Of a stretch of 64,000 bases of DNA, positions 25,845 through 34,438 are shown piece after piece; positions within the stretch are counted from its first letter, which is position 1; each line of letters begins with the position of its first letter. The notes below the pieces were generated by a model, which worked only from the letters and a program-made list of their open reading frames with translations, ran no database searches and was not told where the DNA came from. Source of the stretch: Natronosalvus sp042663485 (GTDB lineage: Archaea > Halobacteriota > Halobacteria > Halobacteriales > Natrialbaceae); assembly GCA_042663485.1 (NCBI GenBank), contig JBHTAF010000002.1; one strand, 5' to 3'. The position numbers and the translations under genes are program-made.

Positions 25845-26090
25845 ATGCGAGTCGAGTTCGACGAAGAGACGTGCATTGGGATGTACCAGTGCGTCGCCGA
25901 GTGGAGCGCCTTCGAGAAGGACAAGTCGGCGGGAAAAGCCGTCCTGCTCGACGCCGAAGAGGTCGAAGACGGTATCTTCGTCCGCGACGTGCCCGAGGAC
26001 GCCGAACTCGACGCGAAGTTCGCCGCCCGGACCTGCCCCGTCGACGCGATCACGATCTACGACGACGACGGCGAGCAACTAATCCCCTGA
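25845..26090 (+). CDS. single-cluster 3Fe-4S-type ferredoxin
   Basis: 81 residues: MRVEFDEETCIGMYQCVAEW, then TCPVDAITIYDDDGE. The Cys pattern is C-x5-C in the first part and a late CP, as in one-cluster ferredoxins with a 3Fe-4S centre such as those serving cytochrome P450s in Actinobacteria. The residue that would complete a 4Fe-4S site is Glu/Trp (VAEWSAF). The start at 25845 fits the family length. The redox partner is not evident nearby. Confidence 0.88.
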   Translation: MRVEFDEETCIGMYQCVAEWSAFEKDKSAGKAVLLDAEEVEDGIFVRDVPEDAELDAKFAARTCPVDAITIYDDDGEQLIP

Positions 26091-26148
26091 CGCCGTCGCT
26101 CGAGCGTTCGTCGTCGGCCAAGAAATCGTCGTGGTGTGCGACCGCGAC

Positions 26149-26457
26149 TTACTCGTCGAGGTGCTCGATGCCCTTCTTCGAGACGTTCGCCTCGGTAATC
26201 TCGCCTGGCATCCAGTCCGGCTTGTCGTCCGGCGCCTCTTCCTCCCAGGCCCAGCCGTCGTAGATGTGGACCTTCTCCGTACCTTTCTCGCGGAGTCGGA
26301 GTTCGACGCGGTCGGCGCTGTCCTCGCTGCTTCCGGGATCGAGTCGTCGAGCGGCCTTCAACGCAGCCTGTCGGGGCGTATTGCCCGAGAAGACGCTCGA
26401 TTCGTCGCCGCCGTTTTCGCGCAGTGCAAAGTTTCGCTTACCGTCTTCACGTACCAT
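26149..26457 (-). CDS. non-histone chromosomal protein MC1
   Basis: 102-residue DNA-bending chromatin protein of methanogens and haloarchaea. Recognised from KRNFALRENGGDESSVFSGN, PRQAALKAARRLDPG, ELRLREKGTEKVHIYDGWAW and PDWMPGEITEANVSKKG, covering the family from end to end. The start MVREDGKRN at 26457 follows a TATA box at 26491-26502. It is one of a few abundant nucleoid proteins in these cells. Confidence 0.93.
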   Translation of the reverse strand: MVREDGKRNFALRENGGDESSVFSGNTPRQAALKAARRLDPGSSEDSADRVELRLREKGTEKVHIYDGWAWEEEAPDDKPDWMPGEITEANVSKKGIEHLDE

Positions 26458-26490
26458 GGTTTTCGACCTCCGTGTCAACCCAGCACACGG

Positions 26491-26502
26491 TTTACTATAA
26501 AG
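26491..26502 (-). promoter_or_regulatory. TATA box of the MC1 gene
   Basis: Minus-strand ctttatagtaaa lies about 40 bases before the ATG at 26457, predicting a short leader. Confidence 0.6.
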
Positions 26503-26654
26503 ATATCCCCCAAAACCGGACGACGGCGCCGGTATCTTTAAGTGGGTAGCGAACACCACCTCTCGGCAAGACTCGTAGACGACGCCGTGGTAAGCGAACT
26601 GACTGATTCTCTCTCCCGTGTGAACGCGAGACAGTGGTTGTGGCGTAGAAAACA

Positions 26655-26665
26655 CTTAAGTATAT
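26655..26665 (+). promoter_or_regulatory. TATA box of the AbrB-like gene
   Basis: cttaagtatat lies 32-42 bases before the ATG at 26697. The two divergent TATA boxes leave about 150 bases between them. Confidence 0.55.
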
Positions 26666-26696
26666 CCTACGGCGAAGTTCGTTCTAGAAACCCGCG

Positions 26697-26894
26697 ATGG
26701 TACGGAAAAAGAAGCTGAGTCCAAGCGGTGCGAAAGACGACGACGGCAACTATCACAACGTTCACCTGAACCTCCACGAAGACGAACTCGCGGTCGCGGG
26801 CATGGATATCGGCGACGAGGTATTCGTCCGCGTCAGGGACGGCAAGATCATCATCCAGAAAGCCGACGAGGACGACGTCGAACACGAGTTCTAA
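26697..26894 (+). CDS. AbrB/SpoVT-like small DNA-binding protein
   Basis: 65 residues, starting MVRKKKLSPSGAK and containing LAVAGMDIGDEVFVRVRDGKIIIQKAD, the swapped-hairpin pattern of AbrB/MazE antitoxins and transition-state regulators. No toxin gene is adjacent, so a stand-alone regulator is more likely than a toxin-antitoxin pair. Basic N-terminus, acidic end. Confidence 0.78.
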   Translation: MVRKKKLSPSGAKDDDGNYHNVHLNLHEDELAVAGMDIGDEVFVRVRDGKIIIQKADEDDVEHEF

Positions 26895-27223
26895 CGCACT
26901 CCGCCGGCCGGTATCGAATTACTCTCGAGCGCGCCGCTCGTCGGTGAGTATGCGGTCGATACACCCAGGCGGTTGTCATCGCAGGGTGGTGGTTATATTC
27001 TACTCGTTGGTGTACTCCCGGAGAGAGTGGGCTATCGAACGGGTACGCCGACGCCGCGTCGACTCCTCGGCGTCGAGAGATCGGCTGCGATCGGAACCGT
27101 TCTCCGCCCGCATCGTCTGAACCGAATCGACCGAAACCCGGCCGTGACCGACGACGGCGCTACAGACCACGTGCCAGCTCCCGCAGGTTACCACGCGACT
27201 CCCCACCCCCCACCCCCCACACC
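26895..27223. other. intergenic stretch with a C-rich tract
   Basis: About 330 bases with no supported gene. It ends in a C-rich run (actccccacc, cccacccccc, 27199-27217) directly before the GTG of the GNAT gene. The complementary G-rich strand could form unusual DNA structure. The frames present are not haloarchaeal in composition. Confidence 0.5.
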
Positions 27224-28468
27224 GTGACACACACACGTTCACCGAACCTCTCCGGGTACGCGATCGACTGGTTTCGCGAGCACGACCGGGAGTCGTTTCT
27301 GGACCTCTACGCGACCGTTTTCGACCGCCAGCGAACCGCCGAGTGGTTTCGGTGGAAGTACGAGGCCAACCCGTACGTCGATCACGTTCCCATCGCCGTC
27401 GCGAGGCGACAGCCTTCGGGGACCGTCGTCGGCTGTCGCGCCTACTTCCCGCTCGAGGTCAGCGTCGACGGCGAGACACACCTCGCGTTCCAGCCCTGCG
27501 ATACGATGGTCCATCCGGATCACCGCCGCCGCGGGTTGTTCACGGCGATGAACCGCTGGGGCCTCGAGCAATACGACGACGACGGGCCGGCCTTCTTCTT
27601 CAACTTCCCGAACGCGCAGTCGAAGCCAGGTAACGAACGACTCGGCTGGCGTCCGGTCGGAACCGTCCCGATGTACTATCGGGTCCAGAACCCCGTGGCG
27701 GTCCTCGCTCGATGGCTCCGGGCGGTCGATTCGACGGACGACTTCCGCGTACCGATAACCGACGATTCAGCCGGTACAACCGATTCGAACGCCGACCTCG
27801 AGTCGGCCGCGCAGTCGGCTACGAGGGAATCGACGGAGTCGCCAGGTGTGTTCGCCCGTGGCCTCACGAGGGCCGTGACGACGGGTCACCGACTCGGTGA
27901 TCGACTGCTCGCACAGTGGTCACTGCTCGACGCAGACGTCGACGTGACCGTCGAGCGCTACGACCAGGCACCAGTTGGAACGCTCGAGACGCTCGCGCGC
28001 AGGTCACGGTCGGACGGCGTTCGCGTCCGCCGGTCGTCGACGTTCTACCGATGGCGACTGGACAATCCCCTGCACGAGTACGTGACCGTTCTCGCGAGAC
28101 GAGCAGACACCGGACTCCCGGTCACCGCAATTATCGTCTCACCACAGGACGACCACGTCCGGCTGGTCGACACCCTTCCGCGCGGCGTCGGCGCGAACGA
28201 CCCCGCCGTGCCGGTGCTCGAGCAGTTGCTCCTGGCGGTACTCGAGGACTATCGAGAGAAACCGTTTCTCACGGCGTTCGGCGACGTCCTTCCCGACCCT
28301 CTCCGGTATCGATTCCTCCCGGACACCCGGGCGCCCCTGCGACCGGTCCTGCGGCCGACCACGCGAACGCTGTACGCCCGCGGACTCGACGACGAAGTGA
28401 GTCGGCGACTCGACTCGAGTACGATCGACGACTGGCATCTGTCGCGGCTGGATCTAGATACAACCTGA
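27224..28468 (+). CDS. GNAT N-acetyltransferase
   Basis: 414 residues. The acetyl-CoA motif is CDTMVHPDHRRRGLFTAMNR (about residues 88-107), with acceptor side residues WFRWKYEANPYVDH before it. A second region (about 255-414, HEYVTVLARRADTGLPVTAI) resembles a GNAT-like half, so this is probably a double-GNAT protein of the Eis/LPS-modifying type. The start is GTG at 27224, immediately after a C-rich tract. Substrate unknown. Confidence 0.8.
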   Translation: MTHTRSPNLSGYAIDWFREHDRESFLDLYATVFDRQRTAEWFRWKYEANPYVDHVPIAVARRQPSGTVVGCRAYFPLEVSVDGETHLAFQPCDTMVHPDHRRRGLFTAMNRWGLEQYDDDGPAFFFNFPNAQSKPGNERLGWRPVGTVPMYYRVQNPVAVLARWLRAVDSTDDFRVPITDDSAGTTDSNADLESAAQSATRESTESPGVFARGLTRAVTTGHRLGDRLLAQWSLLDADVDVTVERYDQAPVGTLETLARRSRSDGVRVRRSSTFYRWRLDNPLHEYVTVLARRADTGLPVTAIIVSPQDDHVRLVDTLPRGVGANDPAVPVLEQLLLAVLEDYREKPFLTAFGDVLPDPLRYRFLPDTRAPLRPVLRPTTRTLYARGLDDEVSRRLDSSTIDDWHLSRLDLDTT

Positions 28469-28502
28469 GCCGGGTTCTACAGGCGGAGCAGGTCGAGGCG
28501 AT

Positions 28503-30269
28503 TCACTCCGCCAGCACCTCGAGGTCGAACTCGAAGCCGGCGACGGGGACCTCGAGGTCGTGCTCGACGAGGACCTCCGGATGCAGTTCCCCGATGACGC
28601 CGACTTCCTCGCCGTCGATCACGACGGCCGCCGTCCGACCGGGGATGTACGACGGATGCTCCGTCGGTGGCGTCTCGAGGTCGCCGCCGAAGCTCCGGAC
28701 GAGCGCTTGCAGCCTGGATTTAGCGTCCTCGTAGGCGGCGTCGTGGCGAGCGAGGACGGCACCGACGTACCACCCCTCGCCGACGCCCGTGTTCTCGGCG
28801 TCGTCGACCCGCGCGGCGAAGCCGATTTCGGCCAGGTCCTGGGGATACCGGCGGTGAGTGTTGTTCTCGAGGACCATCAGCAGCGAGGGCGTGACCCACG
28901 TGCGGAGCATCGTGTAGTCCTCGCTGTAGGGGCCCTTGATCGTCGCCGACTCGCCAGCGCCGTAAGCGTCGTCGTCGGGTGCGAGCCCCATCCGGTCGAA
29001 GTTCTCGACCTCGCTGATCATGTGGAAGTTCAGCAGGTCCTGGAAGCCGAGGCCGACCAGTCGGGTCCGGGCGGCATTCTCGAGGCGGGAGCGCTCGTGG
29101 CGGCCGCCGATGGTCCCCACGTCGGGGTATCGGGGCTCGAGGTCGTTGAAGCCGTAGGCACGCCCGAGATCGTCGATGACGTCGAGTGGGTGGAGGACGT
29201 CGACGCGGTAAGGCGGGATGGTGACCTCGTAGGTGAGAGGGTCCTCGCCGTCTTCGTCGCCGCCGTCGTTGCCGTCGAGTACTGCTCCGGCAGTCTCGGA
29301 CCGGTCGGGTCGCTCCGCCTCGAGCCCCGACCGTTCAGCCAGGTCGATCACCTGCTCGGGCTCGAGGTCGATCCCGAGGATGGACTCGATGCGGGCGTGG
29401 GGGACGGTCTTCGTCTTGGTCGAGAAGTCGGGCCGGACGACTCGCTGGTCTGGATACTCGACCGCCACCTCCTCCACCGTCGCGCCGCGGGCCGACAGCG
29501 CGTAGCAGACGATGTTGAGCATCCGATCGATCGTCCATTGGTCGGTGCCCGTCATCTCGACGAAGAGGTCTCGAGAGTCCGTCGAGACCTCCGTCCGGCG
29601 GCCGTTGATCACCGGCGGGAACGAAAACAGGCCCAGATCGTCGTAGATCGCCGGGTAGCGCTCGTACTCGCTCACGAGGTCGGCGTACGTCTTGCCGGTC
29701 TGGTGTTCTTCGAGCACGTCGGCGGGCGTCAATTCTCGATCCGAATCGAGAGGCACGAAGCGGTCCTCGTCAGGTTCGACGCCGACGTACTCGATGGTCG
29801 GGTTGCCCTCGGTCGCCGCGCTCCCTTTGAGCATCGTCATGTCGTGAATCCCGATGGCTCCCTTCGCCCGCTTGCGGCCCATCGTCGCGTGCAGTTTCTC
29901 CTGGAGCTGGATCAGCGACTCCAGCGCCGCCTCGTCCAGGTCGACGTCCCGGATCACCGCGCCCGTGACGTACGGGCGCTCGTCGGGCACGGAGTCGTCG
30001 ACGACGATAGTCCAGTCGTGAGCGTTCGTCGTCGGGACGTACACGCCGCGGGCGTCGCCGTACTGGTAACGAAGCGAACGGGCGACGCCCTCGACCGACA
30101 GCCGGTCGAGGCGGTCCGGGGCGAACTCGAGTTCGAACTCCCCCTCGTCCGTCCGGCCCTCGTACTCGAGACCGAGGCCGAACAGGTCCGATTTGAGGTC
30201 GTCGTCGCCTTTCTCCTCGTGGCCGGTCAGTTCGCGCAGTTCGTCGGGATCGATTTCGACCGTGGGCAT
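28503..30269 (-). CDS. pheT: phenylalanine-tRNA ligase beta subunit
   Basis: 588 residues, archaeal length, without the bacterial tRNA-binding extension. Begins MPTVEIDPDELRELTGHEE. B3/B4 editing region and B5 segment (VDVLHPLDVIDDLGRAYGFN) are present, followed by the catalytic-like domain MLRTWVTPSLLMVLENNTHRR. Its start codon overlaps the pheS stop (TGATG), so both subunits are made together. Confidence 0.97.
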   Translation of the reverse strand: MPTVEIDPDELRELTGHEEKGDDDLKSDLFGLGLEYEGRTDEGEFELEFAPDRLDRLSVEGVARSLRYQYGDARGVYVPTTNAHDWTIVVDDSVPDERPYVTGAVIRDVDLDEAALESLIQLQEKLHATMGRKRAKGAIGIHDMTMLKGSAATEGNPTIEYVGVEPDEDRFVPLDSDRELTPADVLEEHQTGKTYADLVSEYERYPAIYDDLGLFSFPPVINGRRTEVSTDSRDLFVEMTGTDQWTIDRMLNIVCYALSARGATVEEVAVEYPDQRVVRPDFSTKTKTVPHARIESILGIDLEPEQVIDLAERSGLEAERPDRSETAGAVLDGNDGGDEDGEDPLTYEVTIPPYRVDVLHPLDVIDDLGRAYGFNDLEPRYPDVGTIGGRHERSRLENAARTRLVGLGFQDLLNFHMISEVENFDRMGLAPDDDAYGAGESATIKGPYSEDYTMLRTWVTPSLLMVLENNTHRRYPQDLAEIGFAARVDDAENTGVGEGWYVGAVLARHDAAYEDAKSRLQALVRSFGGDLETPPTEHPSYIPGRTAAVVIDGEEVGVIGELHPEVLVEHDLEVPVAGFEFDLEVLAE

Positions 30270-31816
30270 CAGTAAGTCACCTCCGTCTCGCGCAGCAGTT
30301 CCAGGTCACACAGCGTCCCGTGAATGTCCCGGATGTCCTCGAAGCCGTACATCAACATGAGCAGGCGCTCGAGGGCGAGCCCCCAGGCCATCACGTCACA
30401 CTCGACGCCCAGCGGTTCTAGCATCTCTTCGCGGAAGATGCCCGAGTTGCCGATTTCCACCATCTCGCCCGTCGTCGGATGCGTGCCGAACAGCTCGAAC
30501 GACGGTTCGGTGTAGGGGTTGTAGTGGGGTTTGAACTCGATGTCCGTGATCCCGAACTGGGCGTAGAACTCCTCGAAGGTGCCCATCAGGTCCCGCACCG
30601 ACAGATTCTCGGCCATCACCCAGCCCTCGATCTGGAAGAACTCCAGCAGGTGGGTCGGGTCCAGCGTGTCGTTCCGGTAGACCTTCTCTACGCTAAAGTA
30701 CCGCTGTGGCGGCTCGAGGTCGCCGATCTGGTGGCCCGACAGGTATCGCGCCGAGAGCGACGTCGTGTGTCCGCGAAGCGCGATGGCGCGCGCGAAGTCC
30801 TCGTCCCACGGCGAGTTGTAGCCCTCGCCGTCCTCGCCGACGCCCTCGCGGTGGGCGCGCTCGACGCGCTCGACGAGGTCCTCGGGGAGGTGGTCGATGT
30901 GGGTCGGGTGCTCGAGGGCGAACCGGTCCCAGTGCGTTCGCGCCGGGTGGTCCTGGGGCATGAACAGGCAGTCGTTGATCCAGAAGTCCGCGTCTGCGTG
31001 GGGACCGTCCATCTCCTGGAAGCCCATGCCGACGAGGGTGTCCTTGACCCGCTCGGCGGTCTGGCGCAGGATGTGGACGCTGCCGCCGTCGACGGGCGCC
31101 GCGTCGGCCTCGACGTTGTACGCGGAGAACTCGGCGTCCCGCCAGTCGCCGCTTGTCAGGAGGTCGGGCGTGACCTGGCCGACCGTCTCGGCCGTCTCGA
31201 TGCCCGCCATCAATTCCGTGACACCCATTTCGGTGAGCGCCGCCTCGCGGACGGTCGACTCGCTGCGCTCGAGCAGGCCCCGCCGCTCGAGGTGCTCGAG
31301 GGTGTCGTCGCCGATCTCGAGGGCGTCGGTTGCCGTTTTGGCGTCGCCGTCGCTTTCGCTGTCGCCCTCAGCCAGCGCCTCGAGCGCGTTCGCCTCGGCG
31401 TCCGATTCTGGATCAGCGTCGGGATCGGCCGTGATCTCGCCGCCGTCGATCGCGCCGTAGCCCTTGCGCGCGTAGTTCGACAGCGCGATGTTGACCTGTG
31501 GGCCCTCGAGCCCGGACTGGCCGATGACGCGGCCCATCTCGACGGCCTCGTCGTCGGCCCCGGCCGCGAGCGCGGCCTCGTAGAGGCGCACCTCGGGGAG
31601 GCCGTCGGCGGCGTACTCGCGACCCTCGTCGGTGAGGGCGATCGTTTCGTCGACCCGCTCGCTGACGTCGACCAGCCCCACCTCCTCGAGTTCGAAGACC
31701 GCGCCGGTGACGGTCTCGGGGGGCAGGTCAGTCGCGTCGGCGAGGGCGTCGACGCTCCGTGCCTCGTCTGCGCTCGCGGCCTGGACGACCGCGGCCTGTG
31801 GTGTGGGTAACTGCAT
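30269..31816 (-). CDS. pheS: phenylalanine-tRNA ligase alpha subunit
   Basis: 515 residues, longer than bacterial PheS. N-terminal winged-helix repeats (ATDLPPETVTGAVFELEEVGL and similar) are typical of archaea. Class II motifs are HPARTHWDRFALEHP, QRYFSVEKVYRNDTLDPTH and GEMVEIGNSGIFREEML. An acidic low-complexity insert (DPDADPESDAEANALEALAE) at about residues 126-160 is a haloarchaeal addition. It is the first gene of the pheST unit. Confidence 0.97.
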   Translation of the reverse strand: MQLPTPQAAVVQAASADEARSVDALADATDLPPETVTGAVFELEEVGLVDVSERVDETIALTDEGREYAADGLPEVRLYEAALAAGADDEAVEMGRVIGQSGLEGPQVNIALSNYARKGYGAIDGGEITADPDADPESDAEANALEALAEGDSESDGDAKTATDALEIGDDTLEHLERRGLLERSESTVREAALTEMGVTELMAGIETAETVGQVTPDLLTSGDWRDAEFSAYNVEADAAPVDGGSVHILRQTAERVKDTLVGMGFQEMDGPHADADFWINDCLFMPQDHPARTHWDRFALEHPTHIDHLPEDLVERVERAHREGVGEDGEGYNSPWDEDFARAIALRGHTTSLSARYLSGHQIGDLEPPQRYFSVEKVYRNDTLDPTHLLEFFQIEGWVMAENLSVRDLMGTFEEFYAQFGITDIEFKPHYNPYTEPSFELFGTHPTTGEMVEIGNSGIFREEMLEPLGVECDVMAWGLALERLLMLMYGFEDIRDIHGTLCDLELLRETEVTY

Positions 31817-32074
31817 TCGCTTGCTCGTATGACTGGGTGTCGGTCAGTTAGCGGTTCCGAAGTCGCGGCCCCGGCCACGTGAGTCGAGGCGTCGTCCGGT
31901 CGGTTTCGACTCGAGAGCGAGATCAGCGTCCCCCTCGAGGTCCACCGGCCGGTCACCGGGTAAAAAAGCCGAATCCCGTGCGGCGGCTAGTCGGCTGAAC
32001 GTCGGTGCGGGCACGTGGTCGGGATTCGGGTGCCATACCCGCTACTGCGGCGAGTTGGGGCAAAAGCGTTGTGG

Positions 32075-33547
32075 TCAGGAGAGCGCCCGCTCGACCGCGG
32101 TGGCGACGCTGCGGGCCTTCTCGGCGAGTTCCGGCGAAATCTGGCCGGCGTCGACGGCCGCCTCGAGTTCGTCCTCGTCGACGACCGACACCGAACCATC
32201 GGCCCGCCGGATCACGTCGACGTGGAGGTCGACGTACCGGGCGCTGTCGGGAAACAGCTCGACGGGGGTACAGACGTTCACGTAGGTCCCCTTCGTCGTC
32301 CCGTCGGCGGCCTTGTAGGTCGTCGGGTACCACCAGCGTCCCTCCTTGAGCTTCGTGATCGCCACGTCGCCGTCCTCGATGGGTACCTCGAGGGCGTCGT
32401 AGGTCCCGCCTCCGCGCATGCTTCGCTCGAGAGTCAGGCTCCCGTCCTCGTTCCAATCGGTCACCTCGCCGGTTCCGAGGGTGATGAGTCGGCCGTCGGG
32501 CTTGCCGTGGCCGAGCGCGAGGCGGTCGCCCCCCGTCGGCCCGAACTGACGGGAGACCGCGCCGAAGGGAAAGGCCTCCTCGCCGGTGGGGTCGGCGACG
32601 GCCTCGGCGAAGTCGACGGCCGCGCTCGCCGACCGGTCGCCGGTCTTGATCCGGTGGTGTCCGACCATCGTGGTCTCGGCGGTTCGTCGCACCTCGTCGA
32701 GGGTGAACCGCGACTCGCGGCCAAACCAGAGCCAGGCGGTCGCCTGCGGGTCGGCGAGTAGCGCGGGGTCGCCGGGTTCCTCGGACACGTCCTCGAGCTG
32801 GGCCTCGAGCGTCCGGGCACGAGAAACCGCGTCCTCGAGAGCTTCGGTCATCGCCTCCAGGTCAGCGTCGACGGCGCTGCGATGCCACCGGAGGCCCCAG
32901 CCCTTCTGAATCGAGGTCGAGAGCAGGTCCGTCATCCCGACGAGTTCCTCAGCCCGCGCCCCGTCGAAATTGGCACCGACCCCGCTTCGATTCCGGAGGA
33001 GGGTACAGAGGCCGCCCTCGACGGCGAGTCCGGGTTCCAGGCGAGGAGCGTCGTCGTCCCACGGCGGCGTCGGTTCACGGACCTGCAGGCGAAATCGGTC
33101 GCCGGCGTCGACGTAGCCGTCGGCATCGTCGTACTTGAGGTAGCCTCGTCGTCCCTCGGCGAGGGAGACGGGAGCGCCGCGGCCGCCGTCGGCCTCGCGG
33201 ACCGCGCCGTCGAACACCGCTCCTCGAGGGACGGGATCCGCCCAGCGGAACGTGTCGACCGCCAGCGACTCGAGGTGCTCGAGCACGCGATCGACGCACT
33301 CGGGGTCGCCCGACACCTCGAGTCCCTGGCGGTCGCGGGTCGTCTCGATCCGTACGTCTGCGGGCGCCGTCGGGAAGTCGGTCTCGAACCGCGCGCGGAT
33401 GGGTTCGGAGGCCTGGACGACCGTGTGGCCGGCCTCCAGTAGCCGCTGGGTCACGGCCGTGGTGTAGATGCCGCGGACGCGAGCGCGAACGTCGACGGCA
33501 GTACCTGGATCGACCGACCCGTCGGTACCGCTACCCTCCTCGGTCAT
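32075..33547 (-). CDS. FAU-1-like RNA-binding protein (DUF402)
   Basis: 490 residues. The N-terminal part (VRGIYTTAVTQRLLEAGHTV) resembles the S1-containing RNase E/G front, and the end (RWWYPTTYKAADGTTKGTYVNVCTPVELFPDSARYVDLHVDVI) is the DUF402 domain, the layout of archaeal FAU-1, which binds AU-rich RNA and may be a ribonuclease. The start MTEEGSG at 33547 overlaps the stop of the upstream gene by an ATGA, so the long in-frame extension is discarded. Confidence 0.9.
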   Translation of the reverse strand: MTEEGSGTDGSVDPGTAVDVRARVRGIYTTAVTQRLLEAGHTVVQASEPIRARFETDFPTAPADVRIETTRDRQGLEVSGDPECVDRVLEHLESLAVDTFRWADPVPRGAVFDGAVREADGGRGAPVSLAEGRRGYLKYDDADGYVDAGDRFRLQVREPTPPWDDDAPRLEPGLAVEGGLCTLLRNRSGVGANFDGARAEELVGMTDLLSTSIQKGWGLRWHRSAVDADLEAMTEALEDAVSRARTLEAQLEDVSEEPGDPALLADPQATAWLWFGRESRFTLDEVRRTAETTMVGHHRIKTGDRSASAAVDFAEAVADPTGEEAFPFGAVSRQFGPTGGDRLALGHGKPDGRLITLGTGEVTDWNEDGSLTLERSMRGGGTYDALEVPIEDGDVAITKLKEGRWWYPTTYKAADGTTKGTYVNVCTPVELFPDSARYVDLHVDVIRRADGSVSVVDEDELEAAVDAGQISPELAEKARSVATAVERALS

Positions 33548-33921
33548 CGGAGCGTCTCCCGGTCGGCCGCGAATCGGACCCGGTCGTTGACCGAGGGGCC
33601 GAGCGTCAGTTCGACGTACTCCTCGTCGAGCACCCGGCCGTCCTCGACGTAGACACCCCAGGTGTCGAACCGGAGCCAGCCGCGCATCTCGGCGGCGTGG
33701 GTGGTCAGGTCGAGCCCCTCCACGGCGTGTTCGGGGTACTCGGCGCTCGAGTGAGCCATGTCGAGATCCGAGTAGACGGTATCGTGGCGCTCGAAGAACG
33801 ACTCGAGGGCCGCGGCGTCTGCGGCCACGGCCTCGACGACGAGTTCCGAGGCTTGCTGGAGGTCGTCGGTCTCGAGGCCGACCTCCCGGAGGGCCCGTTG
33901 GGTTCGCTGATCGAAGTGCAT
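33544..33921 (-). CDS. conserved acidic protein coupled to the FAU-1-like gene
   Basis: 125 residues starting MHFDQRTQRALREVGLETDDL. Acidic, soluble, with a helical first half and a beta second half (WGVYVEDGRVLDEEYVELTLG). I do not recognise a named family. Its stop overlaps the FAU-1 start as ATGA, which suggests shared translation and possibly a common RNA-related task. An extended upstream frame is Arg/Ser-rich and not used. Confidence 0.78.
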   Translation of the reverse strand: MHFDQRTQRALREVGLETDDLQQASELVVEAVAADAAALESFFERHDTVYSDLDMAHSSAEYPEHAVEGLDLTTHAAEMRGWLRFDTWGVYVEDGRVLDEEYVELTLGPSVNDRVRFAADRETLR

Positions 33922-34072
33922 GGACGACGGTTCGCACCGGGAGCGTTTGTGGATTGTGGGTTCGCGGCGAACGGTGACTCGAGTTTGTGAGTTCAGTGGT
34001 ACGGACCCAACAGAAACAGCGGACACGGCGGCGGCTCGAGACGGCAGTGACGGCAACGACTCGTCGTCGGAA

Positions 34073-34318
34073 TCAGTCGTCGGCGTGAGCGCCAGTCAGC
34101 GAAGAATAGGTGGTGCCGGACGACAGGGACGTCGTCGGCGTCGGGTCGGCGTCGGGTTCGATGCGTTCGGTTTCGGGTTCAGGTTCAGGTTCGTCCTCGA
34201 GTCGTTTGGCCTCTTTCTCGAGTGTGCCGGCGATCGCCGGCGGAAGGTTTCGTACGTGTGTTGTGTCCTCCGGGGAGGGCGGCGACGTGAGGAGGACCCC
34301 ACGGGTGGGTCGAGTCAT
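34073..34318 (-). CDS. small acidic hypothetical protein
   Basis: 81 residues starting MTRPTRGVLLTSPPSPEDTT. A short front segment (HVRNLPPAIAGTLEKEAKRL) is followed by a Glu-Pro-rich tail (EDEPEPEPETERIEPDADPT), which looks disordered. No family recognised. Support comes from the acidic make-up and a TATA-like ggctttatgcgg about 22-33 bases upstream of the ATG; moderate confidence only. Confidence 0.55.
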   Translation of the reverse strand: MTRPTRGVLLTSPPSPEDTTHVRNLPPAIAGTLEKEAKRLEDEPEPEPETERIEPDADPTPTTSLSSGTTYSSLTGAHADD

Positions 34319-34339
34319 GGTCGAGGGTGAGCATTCATT

Positions 34340-34351
34340 CCGCATAAAGCC
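34340..34351 (-). promoter_or_regulatory. TATA-like element of the small acidic gene
   Basis: Minus-strand ggctttatgcgg is centred about 27 bases before the ATG at 34318, fitting a leaderless start. Confidence 0.45.
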
Positions 34352-34438
34352 GATCCTTAAACACCTATTGTCATATAATCTCATATAAGGTGTTCGCGTC
34401 CACGAACGTATTTGATCGCTGGCTAGTGTATGGTGGAT

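Noticed and set aside
26697..26894. toxin-antitoxin pair with the AbrB-like gene
   Set aside because: No toxin-like gene on either side; MC1 is divergent.
28560..30275. 571-codon plus-strand frame over pheT
   Set aside because: Shadow; pheT is fully supported on the minus strand.
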